Shown here piece by piece: positions 43,112-53,842 of a stretch of 64,000 bases of DNA. The stretch spans positions 2,542,001-2,606,000 of the forward strand of contig JAWHQI010000075.1 of the NCBI GenBank assembly GCA_033032865.1, given 5' to 3'. Source of the stretch: Dactylorhiza incarnata. Taxonomy: Eukaryota > Streptophyta > Magnoliopsida > Asparagales > Orchidaceae. The position numbers were made by a program, and so were the translations under genes. Below the pieces are notes generated by a model that worked only from the letters and a program-made list of their open reading frames with translations, was not told the DNA's origin and searched no databases. How positions within the stretch are numbered: the first letter of the stretch is position 1; the number at the start of each line of letters is the position of its first letter.

Positions 43112-44511
43112 TGATGAGTCTGGTTTATACAGTGATTTCCGGCATCATTTGGGTTTGTTTTAGTGTCATTGCACTTCAATTGCTGTTCATATACGCTTAT
43201 ATTGATAGCATGGCATTTCTGCGCCTTTTGTGCAATCCTTTCCCCTTTGTGGCATGTTTTCCTATATATCACTGTGTGCCTATGTTATGGATCCGGTGGT
43301 GTGCACGGATCAGGGTTATTTGTACTTTTACTGCAGGTCCTGGGATCGTGTGCACGTTCGGGATGGTGCGGGGCAATTTTTGGCCTAAAAAGCCTCTGAT
43401 CGTGCCCATTCCTTCGCGCACGACCAGGCGCACAGCCATTGGTCGTGCGATAATTCCCATCCCAGATCGAGATCGGCGCGAAGGTATGCGCACGATCAAT
43501 GGCATTTCTTCGCGCACGACCATTGGTCGTGCGCCCCTGACCGTGCGTTGTTTTCTATCTTTTTTCTTTGCTACAGGTTGACTGCGCATGATCACAGGCA
43601 TACCTTCGCGCACGACCATTGGTCGTGCGCCACTGACCGTGCGCAGTACTTATTCTGCTCCCTATTTAAGACGCTGTTCCGCGAAATTAGGTATTCCAGC
43701 CGGTGTTGGGGCTCGATTAGGCCGCCGTCTTGGGCGATTTTCATCCCATCTTCATCCCCCTCCATTCCAATCATCCGGGAGACTCCTCCGGCGATCAAGA
43801 CTTGTTTCTCTACCATCGGGGAGCCCTTCCGGCCGACAACAATGCTTTCCTAGCGAGTGTTCTTCAAGTTGTTGCGGAGAAAGTGGAGATCACCGGAGAA
43901 AGTGACAGATCTCCGGCACCGGAAGCACCCTTCGACCGAGATCGGAAGCGGATTGACAACCCGCTATTCCGGCCGTGACCGATGGTTCTCCTTCTTGAGT
44001 GGTTTTCTCTTAACTTATCTTGTTATAACTAGTTGAATATTTATGTAATGAACTTGAATGATTTGTTTGTCTATGAATGAATTATTTGGTATTTACATAA
44101 TCTCCTTTGTATTGCTTTGTGTTGCGTTCGCTTACACTCACTCCACTCCATGCACTCCCATCCATTCACATTTGCGTTGGGTTAGCCACGGCTACGGAGA
44201 TTTGCGAAGAGGTGTGTGCGACCCTCAATCGTCACAGTTACTTTCCGTCCACGCGCCTTCCGAAGCACGGCATCGCGGCCGTTGCATCCATCCCGCCTTG
44301 CGAAGCGGAGTTTTGACCCGCATCTCATTTCTGTGTAGTAATTTAGGAAACCAAAATCAAAGCCCTTACTTTTCTTTTAATTTACTCTTGTAATTATTCG
44401 CTCAATCCGAAGAGTCAAACTAACAACGCGCATTCCTTGAGAGACGATATTCGGGGACATACTCCCAACTTTATTACTTGTGCGACCGGTGCACTTGCCG
44501 AGCACGCATCA
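43112..44511 (+). repeat. F 5' LTR (1400 bp)
   Basis: It contains a GCACGACC/GGTCGTGC word array (43390-43650) ending just before CCTATTTAAG (43661-43670), the probable TATA box. Several overlapping short frames are shared with the 3' LTR but have no domain similarity I can see. Confidence 0.92.
43390..43650. repeat. GCACGACCA/TGGTCGTGC palindrome array in F 5' LTR
   Basis: Two full GCGCACGACCATTGGTCGTG-type palindromes (near 43513 and 43606) plus half-sites such as GCGCACGACCAGG, GCGCACGATC and GACCGTGCG. The partner array is at 47466-47727. Confidence 0.9.
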
Positions 44512-44517
44512 AGTTTT

Positions 44518-44535
44518 TGGCGCCGTTGTCGGGGA
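44518..44535 (+). promoter_or_regulatory. F primer-binding site (tRNA-Asp type)
   Basis: TGGCGCCGTTGTCGGGGA lies 6 bp after the LTR end. It matches the complement of the tRNA-Asp 3' end used by Athila-type elements except for one T in place of C. Confidence 0.85.
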
Positions 44536-44637
44536 ATGCAGGCGTAGTTTGATTTTGGTGTTTGAGTTAATAATTACAGGAGTTGTTATTTTTTTTGTTT
44601 ATTTCTATTGTTTTCGGGTTGTGTGAATGCAGGAGCG

Positions 44638-45423
44638 ATGTCATATTCTTTATTGCCTCTGTCACAACATGATGAGGATACAACCTATTTGGAGGAGAAA
44701 TTCTTCAAATTTGCTCATATTATAATTCAAGGCCTTGAAACGCGGCAATAGTGTATTGATAGATTGACTATGCAGGTTGAGACTTTGGTGTCTCTTGCCT
44801 CGGCCGTGTTGAAAGAACCTCCTCATGATGTGATAGTGGTACAATCAGAACCTGCAGGGAGTGAAACCGGGATCACTTCCTCGACTAATGATTTTTTATG
44901 TTCTTCATCTACTTTGTTTCTTGACCCTCTTTCATTGGTTATAACTCAACAGGAAGAGTTAGCTTTGGTCATCCAGGTGGAATCTGATCATCTCTCACGG
45001 GAGGATGTCACTCGTGACACCTCTTCCTCCTGCTTTGCTCCTACGGATGTTGAGTCTACTCTCGCTCCATCTCTTCCTATTATTTCTAACATCGTTTCAT
45101 TTATTCCCCCGCAGAATTTGGAAGCTGCTGACCCATTTTTGGGCAGTCAGATGATGCATTCCTGGCAGGATAAGCATGTCGCAGTGGCAGACGATATTGC
45201 TCTATCCACTCCAGTGTCACCACATGTGCTTCCCCTAAAGGACTGGCTGCAAGGGGGAAAGCGATTTTTCATTGAAGAAATACTCTTGGAAGAGAGAAAG
45301 AGAGCAAGAAAGGAGGAGACTTGGGGATGGAGGCTAAACCTCTTACTTCGTTGCCATCAGTTGTGGGTCTCCGGACCTTTTTCTTCTATCTGCAGTTACT
45401 ATTTTAAATCAACGTATAGTTGA
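44638..45423 (+). pseudogene. F internal ORF, one in-frame stop, unknown
   Basis: ATG 44638 (MSYSLLPLSQHDED) opens a frame of about 260 codons to TGA near 45423, interrupted by TAG at 44750-44752. The text is Ser/Thr/Glu-rich with a short predicted helix (RLTMQVETLVSLASAVL) and a basic EERKRARKEE segment near the end. It does not show gag core motifs, CCHC, protease or RT. It could be a remnant gag, a captured sequence or a chance frame. Position directly after the primer site favours a gag-derived or replacement ORF. Confidence 0.45.
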
Positions 45424-47187
45424 TTTCTCCATGTGGTTGTGTAATAATACTGCGTAGACTTGGATGATCTCCTCTCTTTAATTTTGCGTGAACAATTCTA
45501 TAATCTGCTAATACAGGTATTTGGTCCACCTTAAGGACGGTAAACAAAAGGGATATTGGGAGACAACCCATTTGGGACCATTTGGTTCCGTTCTTTCTTA
45601 TTATCTTTTTTTTTGCTATATTTTTGTGTGCTTGGGATCCCTTTAATCGCAGGTCCGCATTTATTGGAGCACGGCGGGATCACCGCCTTCTGAACAAAAC
45701 GCCATATCTTCTGGTATGCTCATTTCTGAGCATGGGGTAATCTCTCATCCTAGCCTTCTTAAGCTTATGCCGCTATCAAACATGCTTTTTGCTTAGTGTA
45801 AGTCTGGGGGAGTGAAAGTTATCGTTACCTCGTGCACATGCACAGTGCACAGCATACTAGGATTTACAATGTGTTATATTGTAGCATTGCTCATCTCATG
45901 GTACACCACGACACCCACGTGAGCGCACTTAACTGTAGGCGCGCGATGAGTCTAACTCATCTCGGTTGTGTGAATGGGAAATCACGGTGCTGGGTTAGGA
46001 TTGCGAGACGAAGTACTTTGTTGACTCATGGAGTGCTCTAGTCACTTATTCATGTCTCGCATAGAAATCATTGTAGATTAAACTTTTCTTTATGCTTTTA
46101 GTTTTACGTTTTATTCTGATAGCGTAATTTTAGTTTATTCTACTCAAAAGTGTTGAATCCGGTGCAAATCATTCGGTAGTGTAGGGATGTGTGTAGAGGG
46201 GTGCTAGGATCATATTGCTCGAGTCGGGAGGAAGAATCATCTTTCTCGGTGGCTAAGAACTTGCCCCAAGCGACTCTCGAAGCATGGGTATGAGTTAATT
46301 CAGTGCGTGAGCATGACGTAGGCCATCATGTTGGCCAGTTTGAGCTTTGTATTCCGATCCTAACATCTTATCCTTGCTAGCCCCTTGTGCCTACCCGATC
46401 CCGTTGGTTCAGCTCCACCTTCGATTCACCAAAGACAAAATGACTATCCTAATCGCACACCAAATTCTGAGCTCAAGCAATCTGTGCATAAAAATTAGGT
46501 GTTGATGCAGTGTATATTTGTGATTGTGGTGGAAATGCGTTATTGAAGATATAGCTGTTTTGTATCTAATTGTGCAAAAATTGTGAAATTTGAAAAAAAT
46601 GAAAAAAAAATGAAATAAAATGAAAAAAATGAAAAAATGTACAAAGAGATACATTTGGGAATACGTGGTGTACACAATTTTATTATTGCTGGGATAGTGT
46701 TTCTTTTGCAAGCTCATTTGGGTTATGTGTGCTCAGCCCCCGCATTTATCATTGTTTACCGCACCGTAGCCTAAGCCTAAATCATAACCTAAAGTCCCAC
46801 TGATTTGCGCATCAAATCGTACGAATGTTGTGGAGAGAGTGCGAACGGGTGAGCGTATGGTCATCGACACTGATGGATTTCAGTGGAGATTGTTCCGAAC
46901 TCCGGTGTTGAGTAATGTTCGCCTCAGCAGCCTTTCTACTTTCTTCCTACGCATGACCGAGTGATTCCCTATGATTCAACTTTTGAGTAGAAATAATATA
47001 TAGTTACGCTGTTAGAATTATGTAAACTAATTTGCATAACTAAAAATTCTTTTTACTAGATTTCTATGCACATGCGTATGAGACTTCGCATATTACTCCG
47101 TCCTTGTAATTTCTAACCCAGCTATGTTTTTTCTCGCTCCGCCAGATTTGTTTGCTCGGGACGCGCAAACAGGTAAGTCTGGGGGTG
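45424..47187 (+). other. F non-coding interior with two polypurine-like tracts
   Basis: No coherent ORF over 1.7 kb. A tract TAAGTCTGGGGGAG at 45799-45812 closely resembles the true polypurine tract TAAGTCTGGGGGTG at 47174-47187. An A-rich stretch with repeated GAAAAAAATG units lies at 46585-46640. I see nothing else identifiable. Confidence 0.7.
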
Positions 47188-48588
47188 TGATGAGTCTGGT
47201 TTATACAGTGATTTCCGACCTCATTTGGGTTTGTTTTAGTGTCATTGCACTTCAATTGTTGTTCATATACGCTTATATTGATAGCATGGCATTTCTGCGC
47301 CTTTTGTGCAATCCTTTCCCCTTTGTGGCATGTTTTTCCTATATATCACTATGTGCCTATGTTATGGATCTGGTGGTGTGCACGGATCAGGGTTATTTGT
47401 ACTTTTACTGCAGGTCCTGGGATCGTGTGCACGTTCGGGATGGTGCGGGGCAATTTTTGGCCTAAAAAGCCTCTGATCGTGCCCATTCCTTCGCGCACGA
47501 CCAGGCGCACAGCCATTGGTCGTGCGATAATTCCCATCCCAGATCGAGATCGGCGCGAAGGTATGCGCACGATCAATGGCATTTCTTCGCGCACGACCAT
47601 TGGTCGTGCGCCCCTGACCGTGCGTTGTTTTCTATCTTTTTTCTTTGCTACAGGTTGACTGCGCATGATCACAGGCATACCTTCGGGCACGACCATTGGT
47701 CGTGCGCCACTGACCGTGCGCAGTACTTATTCTGCTCCCTATTTAAGACGCTGTTCCGCGAAATTAGGTATTCCAGCCGGTGTTGGGGCTCGATTAGGCC
47801 GCCGTCTTGGGCGATTTTCATCCCATCTTCATCCCCCTCCATTCCAATCATCCGGGAGACTCCTCCGGCGATCAAGACTTGTTTCTCTACCATCGGGGAG
47901 CCCTTCCGGCCGACAGCAATGCTTTCCTAGCGAGTGTTCTTCAAGTTGTTGCGGAGAAAGTGGAGATCACCGGAGAAAGTGACAGATCTCCGGCACCGGA
48001 AGCACCCTTCGACCGAGATCGGAAGCGGATTGACAACCCGCTATTCCGGCCGTGACCGATGGTTCTCCTTCTTGAGTGGTTTTCTCTTAACTTATCTTGT
48101 TATAACTAGTTGAATATTTATGTAATGAACTTGAATGATTTGTTTGTCTATGAATGAATTATTTGGTATTTACATAATCTCCTTTGTATTGCTTTGTGTT
48201 GCGTTCGCTTACACTCACTCCACTCCATGCACTCCCATCCATTCACATTTGCGTTGGGTTAGCCACGGCTACGGAGATTTGCGAAGAGGTGTGTGCGACC
48301 CTCAATCATCACAGTTACTTTCCGTCCACGCGCCTTCCGAAGCACGGCATCGCGGCCGTTGCATCCATCCCGCCTTGCGAAGCGGAGTTTTGACCCGCAT
48401 CTCATTTCTGTGTAGTAATTTAGGAAACCAAAATCAAAGCCCTTACTTTTCTTTTAATTTACTCTTGTAATTATTCGCTCAATCCGAAGAGTCAAACTAA
48501 CCACGCGCATTCCTTGAGAGACGATATTCGGGGACATACTCCCAACTTTATTACTTGTGCGACCGGTGCACTTGCCGAGCACGCATCA
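47188..48588 (+). repeat. F 3' LTR (1401 bp)
   Basis: It is nearly identical to 43112-44511; differences include C/T, G/A and one extra T near 47336. It ends CACGCATCA before AAGTT. Confidence 0.93.
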
Positions 48589-48593
48589 AAGTT

Positions 48594-49570
48594 CTGTGTA
48601 TATTTTTTTTTGTTCTTCTATTCTTCCTGTATATTTCTTTCTCTCTCTTTTTCTGTACTGAAGATCTGTATTTATGCTGTCGTGAAAGTTGTGTCTTTAA
48701 TCTGCTATAACTTCTATCCTTTTCTTTTGAAAATTTCTGACAGACATTAATTGCAGATTCCTTATATTAAGGAATATAAAACGCTGAAGAGTTATTTTGA
48801 AACCATAACACAGTTGCGCCAATTAATTCTTTCCTTTTCCATGAATATGTCCTTTTCCGAGGAAATGTCAACTGCTATAACTTAAATAATAAAGGAAATA
48901 TATTTCCTTACTTGATCTGATGGAAAGAGCGGGTGCTGTCATCGATCTGAGTTCGGAGAATGAATAAATATAATATTCTAAAATAAATCTCCACTTAAAT
49001 GATATTTCATCGATATGAATAAAATTCGTCGAACGCAGATTCGTCGACCTCAAGATTTTCGTTAAACACAAAATTTACTTCGTCGACCTCAAAGGAATCT
49101 TGATGGAATAATTAATTTTGTTGATCTGTGAGAACTTTTGTCGATCTGAATGTATTCGTCGAACGCAGACTGGAGTTCGTCGAACGGAAGTATTCATCGA
49201 CCGCTGACCTTGAGTAAAAGCGTCGAGCGGTGAGCCGGGTTCTGTTCGTCGACCGCTGAACCAATCTGTTCGTCGACCGCTGAGACAGGATCGTCGAACA
49301 CAGAATGCAATTAGTCAAGCACTGTACTTAGACAAATTCTTCGACCGCAGAGAGTTTGCCATTCGTCGAACGCAGAGAGCCTGCCGTTCGTCGAACGCAG
49401 ATAGTCGTTCATCGAACGCAGTGTGGAGTTCGTCGAACGCAGAATCTGAATGAATTCTTTAGATCTAACAGCCAAAACTCTTGACCCATAAACTATACAT
49501 TGGGGTCAACTTTGTCCTTAGTCAACATATAGTGATCCTAGCCCAAATCAGAAATAGGGTTGTTCCAACA
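48594..49570 (-). mobile_element. LTR G (SIRE-like), 5'-end segment with TTCGTCGA array
   Basis: It continues 42173-43111 past F. On the plus strand it ends GTTCCAACA (minus-strand start TGTTGGAACAACCC), preceded on the minus strand by a polypurine tract AAATAGGGGGAGAT. TTCGTCGAACGCAG and TTCGTCGACCGCTGA words repeat about fifteen times at 49020-49445. TATATTTATTC-like sequence near 48965 could be a minus-strand TATA. Confidence 0.75.
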
Positions 49571-50071
49571 ATCTCCCCCTATTTGGGTTAAGACACTATT
49601 TGACAGAAATTGAAAATAAATAAATACGAATACATCAAAAACAACCGAGCATGAATATATCTGATATTATTTAAATATTTTATCAGATATGAAGTGAAAA
49701 GTACTCTGAGTTTTGAAAATACATTTCAATAAAAACAGAAATGAAAATACAATCAGAACATTGATTTTTCTGAATTCTGCTGCTTCTGAATTCTGAAGTT
49801 CTGATTTTATCTGATTTTGTATTGTTCTGAATTCTGATTTCTGTAACTGAACTGTATCTGCTATGTTAATCAGCTTTCTGAATTTGTTCTGAACAGAATA
49901 TGTTATCTGCTATGAATTCTGATCTTAAACTTTATCTGATTTCTGAATTTCTGATTAGCTGAGTTGTATCTGCATCTGAACTGTATCTGCAACTGAACTT
50001 GATCATGACTGTATCTGAATTTTTCTGAAACATAAATTTGCAATCAGCAAACTGATGTAAGCTTTATCAAG
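49571..50071 (-). mobile_element. Interior 3' part of G, with CTGAATTCTGA minisatellite
   Basis: The minus strand begins with the polypurine tract. From 49770 to 50040 the plus strand is built of imperfect CTGAATTCTGATTT and CTGAACTGTATCTG units. No ORF. It is cut at 50072, where LTR I starts TGATGGAGC. Confidence 0.65.
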
Positions 50072-50274
50072 TGATGGAGCAAAACTATGCTTGCAAACGA
50101 CAACGACAAGTGTACCGTATCGAATGTAGTATAGGTTGTAAGAAACCAAGGTCGCATTAGACTCGGGGCGGTTGAGTACTCTTACTTCAAGAAAGTCTTT
50201 ATAATTTTATCAATTAAAACTTGAGGTTGGTGCAAAAAGGAAAATTAACATAAGATTAAAAAGAAGAGTAAACA
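50072..50274 (-). mobile_element. LTR I, 3'-end segment
   Basis: The plus strand starts TGATGGAGCAAAAC. The other end of this LTR is at 61009 (TACTCATCA). It is interrupted by H. No ORF. Confidence 0.6.
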
Positions 50275-52421
50275 TGTAAGACCCCAAATCAGGAAAGTAA
50301 ATTTCTGGAGTTCTTAACGTTGTCGCCCAGGCGACAGTGGCTGTCGCCCGGCGATAGCGTTGTCGGGTGGCGGCTATCGCTGGCGACAAGGTGACTGGGG
50401 TCATGCAGCAGTGTCGCTGGCTGGTCAAAGTTGGTTCATAACGCTGTCGCCCAGGCGACAGTGGCTGTCGCCCAGGCGACAGTGGCTGTCGCCCGGCGAC
50501 AGCTCAAAGTTGGACTTTGTGGCCGAAATCAAGGGCATTGATTGCTTATTGACTTTGGGGGCTGGTTTTGGCTTGGGAGGCTCGGTGGCAGCATAGAAGG
50601 CCGAAATCCTCTCTCTTTTCATTATTTTCCTTAAGGCTTTATTTTGGAGAGAGAGAGAGAGAGAGAGAGAGAAGCTTGGAGAAGAAGAAGGAATAGTAAA
50701 CCCTAGCTTGAAGCTTGGGTTTGGAGGAGCTACACTCATCCAATCCCTTCAACGTTGGTGGCTACGCATAGAGGAGGGCAATGCGCTCCTTTCCATCCGT
50801 GTGGAACGTCAATCCATGGGCTCGAAGCGACGTTTAAGGGTAACGAACTTTTCTACCCTCTTTTGGACATGCCTTAGTCCTTTCCCTTGCATCGTTGTGG
50901 CAGCTACCCAAAAGGGTGAGGTCGTGGCCTCCGACGGGTCTATTTGTGCTATCCCCGTCAAAGCTTGCATTCATGTAGAGTCCACGCGTGAGATGGACGT
51001 AGGCGCGTTGTGTGAAGCCCATCCGAGACGGTTTGTCCGGATTGGTGATACTTTTTAGGTATTGTGCGTGCCGGGGAAAAACCCCGTGTTGTTATACTTG
51101 CCTCGTAGGGCTAGAGGGTGCTACTGCATGCGTAGCAACGTCCGGGGGTGTGCCCCGGGGAGCACCCGAAGTTAAAAGGCAGAAACGGAGTTCTGTCCAG
51201 CTGTCGCTGGTGCGACAGTGACTGTCGCCTGGGCGACAGCTTCCCAGAATTGGGTTCTGGTGAATTTGGGTGTTCTGAGGCAGTGGGAGTGCTACTGCAT
51301 GTGCAGCAACGCCTGGGGGTGTGCCCCGGGAAACACCCACAGCTAGAAGCCAAATTAGGGTTTTGTGCACTGTCGCTGGCGACAGTGACTGTCGCTTGGG
51401 CGACAGCTTCCCAGACTGAGTTCTGGTGATGTTGTTGTGCCCACCTATTGAGGGGACCTGAGGCCGGTGTACCCGACCTGTGGGGGTGTCCTGGTGGATG
51501 ACTTAGCGGCCCGTGGAGCCGGCTAATTGAGAATACCTGGGCTGAAGGGACGCCATACCCGCTTTTCGTGTTGTACAACGAGAGCTGTGAACAACGGGCA
51601 TTTGGCAAACCTGAAACCGCACCATTGCAGCACCTGATTAGTAAGCCTCAGACAGCATGTCGGGAGGCAATGGGACAGAGTCTTCGGACTACGTTATGTT
51701 CACAATTAAAGCACGGGGGAGCCCTGGTATTCGGGCCGCCGACTTTAGCCTCGAAGGGCAAAGCCATCAAGAGTGGATGGTGGTGGATGGCGTAGTACAC
51801 CAAAGAGTGCCTGAGTGCACGAGACGTGGAGGCCATTCCCATGTTTGTGTTGCTGCATATGTATGAAATGTTGTGGGCTCGTCTAGTCGCACTCTTATAT
51901 ATATATATGCTGTTGAGACTGTTTTGCAGGGACGTTTAGAACTGCCACCCCCTCGAAGGGGCGGGGTCGTTATAACTTGGTCAGCTTTAGCTGACCGTTG
52001 CCCTGTTTTGCCACCGTCTTTGGTGGGCTTGTTGTACAGGAGCTGGACCGAGCGGGACCTTGGCGGGCTGAAGCCCCTGCGCTGCTGCGGCCCTTGAAGG
52101 CCTTTTGTCCTTTCTTCTGTTTTCATGTATGGACGGCCTGCGCGCCGATGTTGGTAAACTGTAAGGCCGTCGTGCCTCTTTTGTGTGTTGTAAAACATTT
52201 TATTCCAAGTTAATAGAAGTGGACATTCCCGAGTTCGGGTCTTGTGGTTTATAATTCTGTCTCTCTCTTTTGCTTCCGCATAGAATGCTCTGAGTTAGGC
52301 TTCGTGGTATAGTGTCGTTGCATATTCAATTAAGTGATGTTTCCATTTGTTTTGTAGTATATGGCGTGGGGCCCCGGCCGGACCTTCTGCTATATGCTTC
52401 TGAACGGATGGGGGTGTTACA
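50275..52421 (+). repeat. H 5' LTR (2147 bp)
   Basis: Palindromic CTGTCGCCCAGGCGACAG words cluster at 50318-50505 and again near 51200-51240 and 51365-51410. It has a (GA)n run at 50648-50672 and a (TA)n run near 51898. The 5' array has one more 22-bp unit than the 3' LTR. Confidence 0.93.
50318..50505. repeat. TGTCGCC/GGCGACA palindrome array in H 5' LTR
   Basis: Six or more TGTCGCC/GGCGACA halves occur, mostly as facing pairs separated by 0-3 bp and by the spacer GTGG. The partner array in the 3' LTR is at 57364-57530. Confidence 0.9.
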
Positions 52422-52423
52422 AA

Positions 52424-52433
52424 TTGGTATCAG
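52424..52433 (+). promoter_or_regulatory. H primer-binding site
   Basis: TTGGTATCAG begins 2 bp after the LTR and matches initiator tRNA-Met over nine to ten bases; the rest diverges (CTTCTAGG). Confidence 0.8.
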
Positions 52434-52659
52434 CTTCTAGGGTTCCGTATCCTTCTAAGGAATTTGTGGGCGAATTCTTTTAAGGGGTGGTGAGCACGTG
52501 TGTGCGCTACCGTTGAGACGTAAAATAAACCCAAAAATGTCCACTTAGGAATAAAATGTAACAACAAACCAACAATAATTGCATGATTTTGGAACCTGAG
52601 CGTTCCTTTTGTTGTTAGTTGCGACTGTGCTGTCGCCTAACTGTGTGTTGCACTTGTGT

Positions 52660-53766
52660 AGGGCACTCAAAGTGCAGCGGGACCGTCGCATCCCCATGAT
52701 GTGCATGAGAGTAGTGGTTCTGCTGAGGCCCCTACAGCTCCGTCTGCTGAGTTGGTTCGGCTTGTTACTGAAGCCGTTCTAGCTGCGTTGAATGGCCAGC
52801 CTGAAAGGTAAGGCCAACCGCCAGTGCAAGAGGTGGCCCCTGAGCCACTAAGAGTGGAGCAAGTCCCAGTGAGTCGTGCTCCTGAGCAACAACTGAAGCA
52901 CTTTCTGGGATTTCGACCTCCTCCGTTCACCGGGGTTGAATCCCCAGCTGAGGCCGAAGACTGGTTGTCGCATGTGAAGCGAATTCTGACAGCGACACGG
53001 TCAGAGGAAGCGCAGAAGGTGACCTTTGCTTCTTTCTTGCTAGAAAAGGAAGCTAGGCGGTGGTGGGATGAGGTTGAGAGGCACCAGTTCGCGGGAAGGC
53101 GACTGGTTGATGTGACGATGGAAGAGTTCTCGAGAATCTTCCTCGCAAGGTATGTGCCTCAGTCGCAGCAGATCGCGATGGAGAACCAGTTCTTGGCTCT
53201 AACACAGGGTGGTAGACTGGTTGATGACTACTTGCATGAGTTCACCCGCCTCGGGCGCTATGCTGGGACTTCTTTCGATGATGAGGATAGAAGGGTGAAC
53301 AGGTTTTATGGAGGTTTGCGTACTGAGTTGCGGCATCTTCTGATAGGGCCGTTGACGCAGGGTTTCACGACCCTCGTTGGTTCAGCCCGAGCCCTTGAGC
53401 AGGACATGCTCAGGGAAAAGGGCAAGGCGGTTGTGGTCGAGGCAGTGCCGGAGGGCAAAGCGCCGAGTGCGACGAAGTTGCGGAGGTTGAGTCGCTGGAA
53501 GAAGGCTCGAGTATCTGGGCCAGCTCCCTCTGCTTCGGGCGCGTCATCTGGATGTGGCCCTCTTATTTGTTTCACTTGTGTCAAGCCTGGCCATTTCTCT
53601 CGGGATTGCCGCAGTGGGCTTCCAAGGCCAGAGAAGAAGGCGGGGCCAGCGTATTCTGAGAAGGGGAAGGCAGCTGAGTCCACTGCCTCCCGTATGGCTC
53701 CCCCGCAGCCCAGAGTCTTTAGTCTTGATCAGCAGGAGGCTATCAAAGCCAAAGACGTCGTGACAG
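52660..53766 (+). CDS. Gag of H, one internal stop near N-terminus
   Basis: Gag reading sense is recognisable from about 52660 ([20 protein letters not shown]). It meets an in-frame TAA at 52809-52811 and then stays open to the donor-like GACAG|GT at 53766. Domains in order: N-terminal helix; retrotransposon gag core ([65 protein letters not shown]); a basic linker; CCHC knuckle [14 protein letters not shown] near 53568-53609; and the C-terminal [13 protein letters not shown] motif. If the following segment is not spliced, translation ends at TAA 53775-53777, three codons past the junction. The TAA at 52809 would kill full-length Gag unless a downstream start is used. Confidence 0.85.
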
Positions 53767-53842
53767 GTACAATTTAAGATACAGTATTTACTGTTTTATA
53801 TACTTGTTCTAATGTTCATGCTAACCCTGCTTGGCGGCGTAG
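53767..53842 (+). other. Putative intron at gag-protease boundary of H (76 bp)
   Basis: The segment starts GTACAATTTAAG after GACAG, carries the branch-point-like ATGCTAACC 20 bp from its end, and ends GGCGTAG before GC. It is AT-rich (roughly 60 percent) between GC-rich exons. Its 76 bp length is not a multiple of three, yet removal restores gag and pol to one frame with 16 residues from the junction to the protease DTG glycine, as in K. The pol frame also stays open back across the junction, so a frameshift is a possible alternative in H alone. Confidence 0.55.

Larger units (their letters stand above)
43112..48588 (+). mobile_element. Non-autonomous LTR element F, tRNA-Asp primed (5477 bp)
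   Basis: LTRs 43112-44511 and 47188-48588 (about 1400 bp each) start TGATGAGTCTGG and end CACGCATCA, flanked by a perfect AAGTT duplication (43107-43111; 48589-48593). The primer site TGGCGCCGTTGTCGGGGA complements tRNA-Asp with one mismatch, and the polypurine tract is AAGTCTGGGGGTG. By eye the LTRs differ at about ten positions plus one 1-bp indel, so it is young. The 2.7 kb interior has one weak ORF and no gag/pol domain I can recognise. Primer and LTR style suggest a parasite of Athila/Tat-like Ty3 elements. Confidence 0.9.

Noticed and set aside
43163..44393. Cluster of overlapping frames of 70-156 codons, duplicated at 47239-48470
   Set aside because: They occupy the two LTRs of F and overlap in several frames on both strands. 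Openness follows from GC-rich palindromes, not coding.
48770..48790. AATATAAAAC as the promoter of LTR G
   Set aside because: Wrong strand relative to the LTR orientation inferred from the termini; left unassigned.
53812..53842. ATG at 53812 as the genuine start of an independent pol ORF
   Set aside because: The first ten residues are unlike protease leader sequence and fall in the intron-like segment; K and L have no equivalent ATG. Kept only as a coordinate anchor.
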